A stretch of 64,000 nt of DNA from Streptomyces sp. NBRC 110035 (GTDB lineage Bacteria; Actinomycetota; Actinomycetes; Streptomycetales; Streptomycetaceae), in contig NZ_BBNN01000043.1 in assembly GCF_000829695.1 (NCBI RefSeq), positions 1 to 64,000 on the forward strand, read 5' to 3'. The notes under the pieces were generated by a model. That model was not told the origin of the DNA. It ran no database searches and worked only from the letters and a program-made list of their open reading frames with translations. How positions within the stretch are numbered: the stretch's first letter is position 1; every line of letters begins with the position of its first letter. The position numbers and the translations under genes are program-made. Below are positions 1-8,056 of the stretch, one piece after another.

Positions 1-1
1 C

Positions 2-145
2 CCGCGGCACAACTTCCTCACTCTGCCGCGCGTCCGCTCCGAGTCCCCGGCGTTCGACCTGCACCATCCGGCGGTCGCGGCGTACGACCGGGAAGCCAAC
101 CGTCCCGAGCGTTCCGTGGTCCAGGCCCCCGGAGACCAGGCCTGA
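2..145 (+). CDS. C-terminal fragment of an unidentified protein (cut by window edge)
   Basis: An open frame enters from the left edge and ends at TGA 143-145, giving the last 47 residues of a protein. The tail is hydrophilic, rich in Arg, Pro and His, and codon use has the G/C third-position bias expected of a real gene. It ends 35 bases before the next gene, which points the same way and has its own ribosome-binding site, so the two may be co-transcribed. The family cannot be recognised from this fragment. Confidence 0.5.
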   Translation, partial: PRHNFLTLPRVRSESPAFDLHHPAVAAYDREANRPERSVVQAPGDQA

Positions 146-180
146 CCGGTGCGACCTCGCAGCCCAGCGTGGAGGAACCC

Positions 181-522
181 GTGAATCCGAGCCAGGACAG
201 CACCCGCGGCCTCGACCAGCTTGAGGGGTACCTGCTGTGGGCGGCCGAAGTCGAGGACGCGCGGCGGCAGGCCGGCCGGTTCGCCGAGCGGTTGCCGTGG
301 CTGACGACCGCGCAGTGCGAGGACGTGGAACGCGTCTACACCGCCGACCGCCTCGAGGTCTCCCGCGCGACACTGGTGCGGATCTGTGAGCGGGCGGCCG
401 AGCTCCGCGGCGCTTACGAACACCGCTACCGGCAGCTCCGGGCGCGGTGCGTGGCGGCCGCGGTCGTGGGCGTCGCGAGCGGGGCGGGTGCCGTCGTCCT
501 CGCGTTCCTCGTCGGGGAATGA
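181..522 (+). CDS. Small conserved hypothetical protein with C-terminal membrane helix
   Basis: This encodes 113 residues. GTG 181 was chosen over the in-frame GTG at 169 because a GGAGG site sits just upstream (about 170-175). The body is a charged, probably helical domain (residues 10-85, rich in Arg, Glu and Ala, with an ERLPWLTTAQ stretch). The last ~22 residues are a hydrophobic Val/Ala/Gly segment, so the protein is probably tail-anchored in the membrane. I recall similar small Streptomyces hypotheticals but no function. It may share a transcript with the partial gene upstream. Confidence 0.7.
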   Translation: MNPSQDSTRGLDQLEGYLLWAAEVEDARRQAGRFAERLPWLTTAQCEDVERVYTADRLEVSRATLVRICERAAELRGAYEHRYRQLRARCVAAAVVGVASGAGAVVLAFLVGE

Positions 523-641
523 CGGTCGGCCGCCCCGCCGGGGCCACCGGACGCCGGTGCCCCGGCGGGCAGATGGGGGACGTTGGACGGACTCGCGCGG
601 GGAGCGCGACGTTTTGGCGAAGTCGAAGTCAGGCTGACCCC

Positions 642-1592
642 ATGGCTTCATCGATCGAAGGCCCGCTCCGCGGGCGTCACCGCGCTCCGTCCCCGGGCGA
701 CCGGCGGTCCACCGCCCCGGTCCGGGGCCGCGGCCGGCTGCGGATGCCGGCCCTCGCCCTCCTGACGGCGGCGCTCCTCACCGCCTGCGGAGCGATCACC
801 GGCAGCACGGCGCGGGACGCGTCCACCCCCGCGGCCCCCCGCACAGCGGTCCCCCCTACGGCCACTGCCCCGCCGGCAGCCGGAGCGCCGGGGAAGACAG
901 CGGCAGGCGACCGGGCGGCGGGGAACGCGACGCCGGGTACCGGAGCCCCCGGCGTGGGAAGCACCTCCCAGGGCCGGACCGACACCGGGACGCACCCCGA
1001 CACACCCGTCCCGTTCGGCGGCCTCGGTCCCCGGACGCTGGCGCTGATCCCCGAGAACGCCCGTCAGGCCGTCGTCGTCACCGGCAGGGGCCCGGACGCG
1101 AACCGCTCCGAGGCCGTGCTGTACCGGCGTACGGCCTCGGGCTGGAAGGCGGGTACGGCATGGCCCGCCCGCAACGCGCTCAACGGCTGGACCGACGATC
1201 ACGTGGCGGGCGACCTCCGCTCGCCCATCGGCGTATTCACCCTCAGCGACGCGGGGGGCCTGCTGCCCGACCCGGGCACCCGGCTGCCCTACGACGAGTC
1301 GCCCGGGTTCTCCATCGAGGGCACGGGCTTCGTGGGGGAGCCGCTCGCAGGGTCCTTCGACTACGTCGTGGCGATCGACTACAACCGCGTCCCGGGCACC
1401 TCCCCGCTCGACCGGACCCGCCCGCTCGGCGCCGACCGGGGCGGCGGCATCTGGCTGCACGTGGACCACGACGGGCCCACCCAGGGCTGCGTGAGCCTCG
1501 AGGAGGCGCACATGAGGCAACTCCTGCTGGCCCTCGACCCCGATCAGCACCCGGTCGTCGTCATGGGAGACGCCGGGTCGCTGAGCAGGTGA
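642..1592 (+). CDS. L,D-transpeptidase (YkuD) family lipoprotein
   Basis: A 316-residue exported protein. A hydrophobic stretch ending in LLTAC is a lipobox, so it is probably anchored to the membrane outer face by a lipidated Cys. A low-complexity Ala/Pro/Thr/Gly linker of ~80 residues follows. The C-terminal half is a YkuD-type catalytic domain, with LHVDHDGPTQGCVSL near residues 270-285 supplying His and the nucleophilic Cys. The family forms 3-3 peptidoglycan cross-links or attaches proteins to peptidoglycan, though some YkuD proteins have other roles. The start is uncertain: ATG 642 gives a long n-region and ATG 744 puts the signal peptide nearer the start; neither has a strong Shine-Dalgarno site. 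Confidence 0.8.
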   Translation: MASSIEGPLRGRHRAPSPGDRRSTAPVRGRGRLRMPALALLTAALLTACGAITGSTARDASTPAAPRTAVPPTATAPPAAGAPGKTAAGDRAAGNATPGTGAPGVGSTSQGRTDTGTHPDTPVPFGGLGPRTLALIPENARQAVVVTGRGPDANRSEAVLYRRTASGWKAGTAWPARNALNGWTDDHVAGDLRSPIGVFTLSDAGGLLPDPGTRLPYDESPGFSIEGTGFVGEPLAGSFDYVVAIDYNRVPGTSPLDRTRPLGADRGGGIWLHVDHDGPTQGCVSLEEAHMRQLLLALDPDQHPVVVMGDAGSLSR

Positions 1593-1779
1593 ACGGGGTA
1601 CGCGTGTTCGGTGCCGGCGGGCGCCGGTGAGGGCGGTCCGGCAGGCGGCCTCGTGCTCGACGAACGCGGTGGGGCCGGGGGAGAGGCGGTCCGGTGATCC
1701 GTAGTCCGTTCGGGTGGCGGTGACGGGCGGGTGCCGGTCGGGGCGCCGGCGCGGCCGCGCCGTCACCGATGTTGGGCGC

Positions 1780-2478
1780 ATGTCCTCACCCGTTCCCCCG
1801 GATTCACTGCAGAAAGCGCTCGTCGTGGTGACCGCCGTCACCGGGATCGTCGACGCCGTGGCCTTTCTCGGCCTCGGGCAGATCTTCACCGCCTTCATGA
1901 CCGGCAACCTGCTCTTCCTCGGTTTCGCCCTGGCCGGGGGCGAAGGACTGGAGCCCCTGGGATCGGCCACGGCTCTGGCGGCCTTCATCGCAGGCGTGGT
2001 CGCCGGCAGCCGTCTGGGCGTGGCCCTGGCCGTCGAACGGTACCGGCGGTGGCTTTTCACCTCGGCCTCCGTCGCCGCGGCCCTCCTCGTCGCCGCGGCG
2101 CTGACCGCGATCGGCCTGGACACCGGCACCGGCCGGGAACCGGGGACCCGGCACTACGCGGTGATCGCTCTGACCGCGTTGGCCATGGGAGTACGCAGCG
2201 CGACCATGTGGCGGCTCAGGGCGGGCCTGAACACCACCCTGGTCACCGGCACCCTCATCACCTGGATCAGGACGTCGGCCCCGGGCGGCGGCACGGGTGG
2301 CGGTGGCCAGCGCTATCGCGCGGCCGCGCTGCTGGCGGTACCGGCCGGTGCCGCGATCGGCACTCTGCTGTTGCGGTTGAGCGTGACGGCGGCACTGCTG
2401 ACCGCCGCCGCGGGTGTGCTCGGCGGCATCGGGGGCCACCTGCTGCGTCCGGCCCCGAGGCATCCGCCGGGCGCGTGA
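1780..2478 (+). CDS. DUF1275 (YoaK-like) integral membrane protein
   Basis: A 232-residue polytopic membrane protein. The N-terminus contains the hallmark sequence of the DUF1275/YoaK family (TGIVDAVAFLGLGQIFTAFM, then TGNLLFLG), followed by several further hydrophobic segments. The family has no established biochemical function. ATG 1780 is the first start that leaves the conserved first helix intact; no strong ribosome-binding site is visible. The gene converges with the MASE1 pseudogene and a perfect stem-loop lies immediately after its stop codon. Confidence 0.85.
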   Translation: MSSPVPPDSLQKALVVVTAVTGIVDAVAFLGLGQIFTAFMTGNLLFLGFALAGGEGLEPLGSATALAAFIAGVVAGSRLGVALAVERYRRWLFTSASVAAALLVAAALTAIGLDTGTGREPGTRHYAVIALTALAMGVRSATMWRLRAGLNTTLVTGTLITWIRTSAPGGGTGGGGQRYRAAALLAVPAGAAIGTLLLRLSVTAALLTAAAGVLGGIGGHLLRPAPRHPPGA

Positions 2479-2511
2479 GCCGCGTTCCGGGCCGACGCCA
2501 TGGAACGCGGC
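2479..2511. terminator. Stem-loop between converging genes
   Basis: Perfect 10-bp arms GCCGCGTTCC and GGAACGCGGC enclose a 13-nt loop, starting directly after the DUF1275 stop codon and before the end of the opposing MASE1 gene. It has no U-tract, as is usual in Streptomyces. It can serve both directions. Confidence 0.65.
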
Positions 2512-2525
2512 CGGCCCAGGGGCCG

Positions 2526-3597
2526 TTACGGGGGTTCGTCCGGAGCGCGCCGCGTACTCCACTCTCCCGTGCTCCGGGCGTCCCAGTCCGGGTCGTCCTT
2601 GGCCCACCGTGCTCCGGCCTCCTCCCGTGGAGGGCGTCCCGAGGCGGTCTCGCCCGCGGTGAGGTGTTCCAGCACCTCGCCCAGTTCCTGGCAGGCGCGT
2701 TCCACGGAACGCCGCGTCTGCGCTGCTCGGTGATCAACGCCGACAGCAGCAGTGCGGTCAGGGCCACGGCGCCGTTGAACACCTGGAGGTTGATCAGGAC
2801 CTCCTCGCGGGACAGCCTCTCGAAGGGGCCTCCCCGGTCGGTCGCCGCGGTGGTGGCCATGACGGAGGCGAACATCGCGCACGCCATGCCGCCGGCGAGC
2901 TGGAACCGCAGGGCCGCCCAGATCAGCAGGGGGTAGACGAGGAACAGCACGCTCATGCCGATGCGGGTGGCCAGCGGCACCAGGGCGGCCGCGACGACCG
3001 TCAGCCCCAGGGCCTCCTTCCACCGTGACCAGCGCCACGGACCGCGCAGGCGGTGGAGCACGAGCAGGACCGGGGTGACGATGAGTACTCCCATCGCGTC
3101 CCCCACCCACCAGGCCAGCCACACCTCCCAGAAACTGGCCCCGGCAGCTCACCGGTGGAGATGAGCAGCCCGGCGGCGACGGACGAGCTGACCAGCATCG
3201 CGGCGAAGGCGCCCAGGAACACCAGCGCGACCCCGTCCCGCAGGCGCGCGAGGTCGGTGCGGAATCCCACGGCGCGCAGCAGCAGACACCCGCACACGGG
3301 CGCGGCGGTGTTGCCCGCCAGGATGACGAACGAGCGCCACGTCAGTGAGGTGAGCGACAGGAGGACGCCCAGGGCGCCGAGGGCGACTCCCGGCCAGTAC
3401 CGCAGCCCGAAGACCAGCAGGGCGGCGACGGCCACGCCGGTGGGCGGCCAGATGGGCGAGACGACCGCGCCCTCGATGACCAGCTCCCGCGTCAGCCCCA
3501 GTCGTCCCGCCGCGTAACAGCAGGCGGCGATCGCCAGCGTCCGGAGCCTGTAGACGACCGATGTGCGCAGATCCTGGCTAGCCACCACACAAGCCAT
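2526..3597 (-). pseudogene. MASE1-domain membrane sensor, two frameshifts
   Basis: Three overlapping minus-strand frames together give one MASE1 (integral membrane sensory) protein of about 355 residues. Frame one begins near 3597 and has the family signature (YAAGRLGL, then SPIWPPTGVAVAALLVFG). It is left near 3138-3143, a GGCCCC run, and the next frame continues with FWEVWLAWWVGDAMGV. That frame is left near 2709-2718, and the third supplies a plausible C-terminal helix (VERACQELGEVLEHLTAG). Each shift is consistent with one missing base. There is no kinase or GGDEF output domain, as in some stand-alone Streptomyces MASE1 proteins. The 5' end overlaps the PP2C phosphatase gene, so it was probably a membrane partner of that enzyme. 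Sequencing error cannot be excluded. Confidence 0.75.
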
Positions 3598-4555
3598 CAG
3601 ACACCGGGCGCGCACCGTCGGCGAGGCGAGGGCCTGTGGCGAAACGGGCGAGGGACGGGCGCGGCGCACGACGGGAGGAGGAGCGGAGCGGCGGCGCGCG
3701 CCGGGACGGGGGCGCGCCGCGGGCCCACGGCTGGGCGTCCGGGCCGTCGCACGAGATCACCAGGACGGCCGCGTCGTCGTCGTGGCCCACCTGTTCCGCC
3801 CCTTTGACCACGGCGGCGGCCAGCGCGTTCGCGTCCAGCCGGGCGACCGCAGCGATGCCCGCGAGCCGCACCACATGGTCCATCCCCTCGTCGAGCCGCA
3901 TCGACGGACCCTCCACCACACCGTTCGTGAGCATCACGAACAGGCTGCCCGTGTCGAGCCGGTACCGGGTCACCGGGTAGGCCGACTCCGGCTGGATGCC
4001 CAGGGGAGGGCCGCCCTCGTCCCGCGTCACGCCGGACCAGCCGTCCGCCGTGGCCCACACGCACGGCAGGTGCCCGGCCCGAGCGCTCTCGATCACGCCG
4101 CTGGCCGGGTCGAGCCGTATGAAGGTGCAGGTGGCGAAGAGGTCCGAGCCCAGGGACAGCAGCAGGTCGTTGGTCATGGCGAGCAGCTCGCCCGGCTCAC
4201 CGGTGACGGAGGCCAGTGCCCGCAGCCCCACCCTGACCTGTCCCATGAAAGCGGCCGCCTCGACGTTGTGCCCCTGGACGTCCCCGATGGACAGGCCGAT
4301 GCGGCCGTCGGACATCGTGAAGGCGTCGTACCGGTCGCCTCCCACACTGAGCCCCTGGTAGGCGGGTGCGTAACGCACGGCCAGCCGCACACCGCCGACG
4401 ACGGGGAGATCCCGGGGCAGCATGCCGCGCTGCAGGGCGACGGCGAGTTCCATCCGGGAGCGCTGCACCTCGGCCAGCGCGCGTGCCTGGGCCGTCAGCG
4501 CCCCGAGCCCGGCCAGCAGCTCGTCGCCGTCGTCCGTCGAGGCGGTAGGGGACAT
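3578..4555 (-). CDS. PP2C/SpoIIE-family protein serine phosphatase
   Basis: A 325-residue soluble protein. A short N-terminal helix leads into a SpoIIE-like PP2C domain: LQRGMLPRDLP before the domain, metal-binding Asp in VGGDRYDAF (about residue 74) and GDVQGH (about 93), and late GHDDDAAVLVI. Such phosphatases usually control anti-sigma or anti-anti-sigma factors by partner switching. There is no GAF or PAS sensor domain, so input may come from the downstream MASE1 protein, whose start overlaps this gene's end. The last ~45 residues are an Arg/Pro/Ala-rich tail of doubtful value. Confidence 0.85.
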   Translation of the reverse strand: MSPTASTDDGDELLAGLGALTAQARALAEVQRSRMELAVALQRGMLPRDLPVVGGVRLAVRYAPAYQGLSVGGDRYDAFTMSDGRIGLSIGDVQGHNVEAAAFMGQVRVGLRALASVTGEPGELLAMTNDLLLSLGSDLFATCTFIRLDPASGVIESARAGHLPCVWATADGWSGVTRDEGGPPLGIQPESAYPVTRYRLDTGSLFVMLTNGVVEGPSMRLDEGMDHVVRLAGIAAVARLDANALAAAVVKGAEQVGHDDDAAVLVISCDGPDAQPWARGAPPSRRAPPLRSSSRRAPRPSLARFATGPRLADGARPVSDGLCGG

Positions 4556-4616
4556 GGATCACCCACTCGGGCGAGGGCGGCGACGCTCGGTGGTCTCCCG
4601 TGGGATGGAGATCTCA

Positions 4617-4650
4617 TTGATTTCTTTATCGGATGATAATCAGAAATCAA
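4617..4650. promoter_or_regulatory. AT-rich nested inverted repeat upstream of the phosphatase gene
   Basis: Outer arms TTGATTTCT (4617-4625) and AGAAATCAA (4642-4650) match perfectly; inner arms TTATC and GATAA surround a GGAT loop. The whole element is an almost continuous 14-bp dyad with a 2-nt bulge, in a strikingly AT-rich island. It lies about 60 bp upstream of the phosphatase start and is the best candidate operator for the phosphatase/MASE1 unit, or possibly a hairpin terminator. Between it and 4938 no gene was seen. Confidence 0.55.
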
Positions 4651-4937
4651 ATGAATCAGCCAGTTCCTGGGGGGGCACCCGAACGGTGACCGAGGCGACG
4701 GTGCGACCTGCGTCGAGGTGCTGTGGGACGCCGGCGCGGCAGTGTCCGGAGGGGAACCTGTTCCAGTGGCGAGACGGCGAGGGAGGAATCGTCGGATCTC
4801 TGTCTTTTCCGTGTGCTGACGCTCGTACTGCACTCCTCGACGGAGACGGGGGAACAGGTTCTACCGCCGCTCGGCTGCCGCGTCACGACCTGCCCGCAGG
4901 TATCCAGGGCGCCGTCTCACCCGTTTAGGCTGTGCCC

Positions 4938-5288
4938 ATGGAGCAGCGCGAGATCATGCAGCGGGGCGTCGGCATCCTCACCGAGGCCCTCGAGATGCGG
5001 CGGCAACTCCGGGAGAACCCGGACGCCGAGGTCACCAGAAGCGGAGCGGTCTCCGCGCTCCTCGAAGAGATGCTGCCGCACATCCAGTTGCCGCACGACG
5101 CCAGCCCCCGCGAGGTGGCGGAGATCGTCACCGAGAAGCTGGGGCCCGCCATCGTGCACATCACCTCCGCCCTCACCTTCGCCTTCGTGCAACTCGCCGA
5201 AGTGCACGACGCCGGCCGCACCGACGTGTCCTCCTCGGACGTCCTGCGCTCCATCTCGCTGCGCTACGAACCCGGGACGGAGCGGTAG
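4938..5288 (+). CDS. Small helical hypothetical protein
   Basis: This encodes 116 residues (GTG 4932 is an in-frame alternative two codons upstream). The protein is acidic and looks all-helical, with no membrane segment and no motif I can name. Codon bias supports expression. It stands alone: the upstream gene diverges and a degenerate VOC gene lies antisense downstream, overlapping its 3' end. Function unknown. Confidence 0.6.
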   Translation: MEQREIMQRGVGILTEALEMRRQLRENPDAEVTRSGAVSALLEEMLPHIQLPHDASPREVAEIVTEKLGPAIVHITSALTFAFVQLAEVHDAGRTDVSSSDVLRSISLRYEPGTER

Positions 5289-5697
5289 GCGTCACCGCGG
5301 TGGAGCGGCCGACCCCGCGGGTCACCGGCGCGGAGGGGGCGCCGGCTCCGGCCGCGCCGACCGGGCGGGCGACCTCGGGCCGGGGCGTCGACGAAGCCGA
5401 TCTCGTTCCCGTCGGGATCGCGCTGCACGGCCTCGCGGTCGCCGTTCGGGTGGACTCCCGGCGCACCGGCCGAAGCCCTCTCGCGGCGATCCGGGCGACG
5501 CGGTCGCCCAAGCCGTCGGTGAGGGAGTCGTGCCCGGGCAGGTGCTCGACGGCCGCCGGCCGGCGCTCCGCCGGCTCCCGGGCGGCCTCGGAGCCACAGG
5601 CCACACAGGCCGGACGGGCGGCCGGCGGCCGTTCGTGCCAGGTCGGCGCCGTCGCGCAGCCGTCGACCGGCACGCGGGCGGGGAGTCCGAGGGCCAC
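5266..5697 (-). pseudogene. Degenerate VOC (glyoxalase/bleomycin-resistance) family gene
   Basis: One minus-strand frame encodes DGLGDRVARIAARGLRPVRRE, the helix preceding the last VOC beta-alpha unit. After a one-base shift near 5455 the next frame reads VQRDPDGNEIGFVDAPARG, the signature end of a VOC domain. The N-terminal half is barely recognisable and lacks a clear start. VOC proteins are metal-dependent enzymes or binding proteins for diverse small molecules. The frame reads into the 3' end of the opposing gene before stopping at 5266-5268. A second decayed VOC gene lies near 51.7 kb. Confidence 0.55.
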
Positions 5698-5898
5698 GCG
5701 GTCACGCCAGGGGCTTCCGCGTCAGGGCAGGGGCCGTCCTGGGCCCGGGCGGCCACAGGTCGTCCCGGACCCTTGACTCCTCACGCGCCCGTAGTCATCC
5801 TCGGCTCATATCTTGTGCCGGTCATGACAATCTGCCGGGGGGTCCGGGCCGCCCGACAGGTCCGACCGTGCCGTTCCGCCGACGGAGGGACATGGGCC

Positions 5899-7962
5899 GT
5901 GACCATTGCTCGACACCGGCACGGCGGACGCCGTCATGCCGCCCTCGTGTCCCTGCTCGTGCTCGTGCTCGCCATGACCCTCGGCCCGACGCCCAGTTCG
6001 GCGGCCGGCGGCGACTGGTGGGAGCCGACAGCGCGGCCCGCCCCGGACTCCGGCATCGGCGTCACCGGCGAGCCCTTCACCGGCACCGACGCGCGCGGCG
6101 AGGTCCGCGGGTTCGTCGACGCGCACAACCACCTCATGTCCAACGAGGCCTTCGGCGGCCGGCTGATCTGCGGCAAGCCCTTCTCCGAGAAGGGGATCGC
6201 CGACGCACTCGAGGACTGCCCCGAACACTATCCCGACGGCTCCCTCGCGATCTTCGACTTCATCACCAACGGCGGTGACGGCAGGCACGACCCGGACGGC
6301 TGGCCCACCTTCGTGGACTGGCCCGCCCACGACTCCCTGACCCACCAGCAGAACTACTACGCCTGGATCGAGCGCGCCTGGCGCGGTGGGCAGCGGGTCC
6401 TGGTGAACGACCTCGTCACCAACGGCGTGATCTGCTCCGTGTACTTCTTCAAGGACCGCGGCTGCGACGAGATGACGTCCATCCGGCTGCAGGCGAAGCT
6501 GACATACGACATGCAGGCCTACGTCGACAGGATGTACGGCGGCACGGGCAGGGGCTGGTTCCGTGTCGTCACCGACAGCACACAGGCCCGGCAGGTCGTC
6601 GAGCAGGGCAAACTGGCGGTCGTCCTGGGGGTCGAGACCTCCGAACCCTTCGGCTGCAAGCAGGTCCTGGACGTCGCCCAGTGCGACAGGGGCGACATCG
6701 ACGCCGGGCTGGACGAGCTGTACGACCTCGGCGTGCGCAGCATGTTCCTGTGCCACAAGTTCGACAACGCGCTGTGTGGAGTCCGCTTCGACGAGGGAAC
6801 GCTGGGCACCGCCATCAACGTCGGGCAGTTCCTGTCGACCGGCACCTTCTGGCAGACGGAGCAGTGCACCGGCCCTCAGCACGACAACCCCATCGGCCTG
6901 GCCGCCGCGCCCGCCGCCGAGGAGGAACTCCCGGCCGGCGTCGAGGTTCCCGCCTATGACGAGGACGCCCGGTGCAACGTCCGCGGGCTCACCGACCTCG
7001 GTGAGTACGCCGTGCGCGGCATGATGGAACGCAACATGATGCTCGAGATCGACCACATGAGCGTCAAGGCCACCGGCAGGGTGCTCGACCTCTTCGAGGC
7101 CGAGTCCTACCCCGGCGTCATCTCCTCGCACAGCTGGATGGACATGGACTGGACCGAGCGGGTCTACGGTCTCGGCGGTTTCGTCGCCCAGTACATGCAC
7201 GGCTCGGAACACTTCGTCGAGGAGGCGGAGCGCACCGAAGCGGTCCGGGACAAGTACGGCGCGGGCTACGGCTACGGCACCGACATGAACGGCGTCGGCG
7301 GCTGGCCCGCCCCGCGCGGCGCGGACGCGCCCGATCCCGTCACGTACCCCTTCCGCAGCGTGGACGGCGGGTCCGTCATCGACCGGCAGACCACCGGCGA
7401 GCGCACCTGGGACCTGAACACCGACGGAGCCGCGCACCACGGACTCGTCCCCGACTGGATCGAGGACATCAGGCGCGTCGGCGGCCAGGACGTGGTGGAC
7501 GATCTCTTCCGGGGTGCCGAGACCTACCTCGGCACCTGGGGTGCCTCCGAACGGCACCGGCCTGCGGACAACCTCGCGAAGGACGCCCCGGCGACGGCGA
7601 GTTCGGCCGAGTGGAACCCGTTCACGAGCTACGCTCCGGGCCGGGCGGTGGACGGTGACCGGGGCACCCGCTGGGCCAGCGACCGGAGCGACGACCAGTG
7701 GCTGCGCATCGACCTCGGCGCCACACGCGAGGTGGGGCGCGTCACCCTCGACTGGGAGCGTGCGTACGGGACGTCGTACCGTGTCGAGCTGTCCGCCGAC
7801 GGCACCGACTGGCGGACCGTCTGGTCCACCACGGCCGGTGACGGCGGGCTCGACACGGCCCGGTTCACCCCTCGGCAGACCCGCCACGTGCGCGTCGTCC
7901 TCCTGGACCGGGGGACGAAGTGGGGCTACTCCCTGCGCGAAGTCGGCGTGCACGGCGGGTGA
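5899..7962 (+). CDS. Secreted amidohydrolase/M19-like protein with C-terminal F5/8C domain
   Basis: A 687-residue exported protein. GTG 5899 follows a GGAGG site at 5884-5888 and opens a signal peptide (Arg/His-rich n-region, Leu/Val core, likely cleavage after PSSAA). The catalytic region begins near residue 70 with VDAHNH, a metal-binding motif of the amidohydrolase/peptidase M19 superfamily, followed by VETSEPF and a run of conserved His (LEIDHMS, ISSHSWMD). From about residue 556 the sequence is a discoidin/F5/8 type C module (NLAKDAPATAS, then AVDGDRGTRWAS), normally used to bind carbohydrate. Many Cys suggest disulfides. The substrate is unknown. The gene converges with glpD, with a hairpin between. 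Confidence 0.75.
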   Translation: MTIARHRHGGRRHAALVSLLVLVLAMTLGPTPSSAAGGDWWEPTARPAPDSGIGVTGEPFTGTDARGEVRGFVDAHNHLMSNEAFGGRLICGKPFSEKGIADALEDCPEHYPDGSLAIFDFITNGGDGRHDPDGWPTFVDWPAHDSLTHQQNYYAWIERAWRGGQRVLVNDLVTNGVICSVYFFKDRGCDEMTSIRLQAKLTYDMQAYVDRMYGGTGRGWFRVVTDSTQARQVVEQGKLAVVLGVETSEPFGCKQVLDVAQCDRGDIDAGLDELYDLGVRSMFLCHKFDNALCGVRFDEGTLGTAINVGQFLSTGTFWQTEQCTGPQHDNPIGLAAAPAAEEELPAGVEVPAYDEDARCNVRGLTDLGEYAVRGMMERNMMLEIDHMSVKATGRVLDLFEAESYPGVISSHSWMDMDWTERVYGLGGFVAQYMHGSEHFVEEAERTEAVRDKYGAGYGYGTDMNGVGGWPAPRGADAPDPVTYPFRSVDGGSVIDRQTTGERTWDLNTDGAAHHGLVPDWIEDIRRVGGQDVVDDLFRGAETYLGTWGASERHRPADNLAKDAPATASSAEWNPFTSYAPGRAVDGDRGTRWASDRSDDQWLRIDLGATREVGRVTLDWERAYGTSYRVELSADGTDWRTVWSTTAGDGGLDTARFTPRQTRHVRVVLLDRGTKWGYSLREVGVHGG

Positions 7963-7982
7963 CCGGCCGGCGCGGGCCGGCC

Positions 7983-7997
7983 GAGCCGCTTCGGCTC
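7983..7997. terminator. Short stem-loop between converging genes
   Basis: GAGCCG, CTT loop, CGGCTC, about 20 bases after the secreted hydrolase stop and 60 bases before the glpD stop on the other strand. A second small dyad (GGCTG-tga-CAGCC) lies near 8036-8048. Confidence 0.5.
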
Positions 7998-8056
7998 AGC
8001 CGTGCCGACCGCGCTGCGACAACTGAGCTGCGACGGGCTGTGACAGCCGTGCCGCG

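Noticed and set aside
2526-3597. Programmed ribosomal frameshifting in the MASE1 gene
   Set aside because: Neither shift site has a slippery heptamer or downstream structure I can identify; simple indels are more likely.
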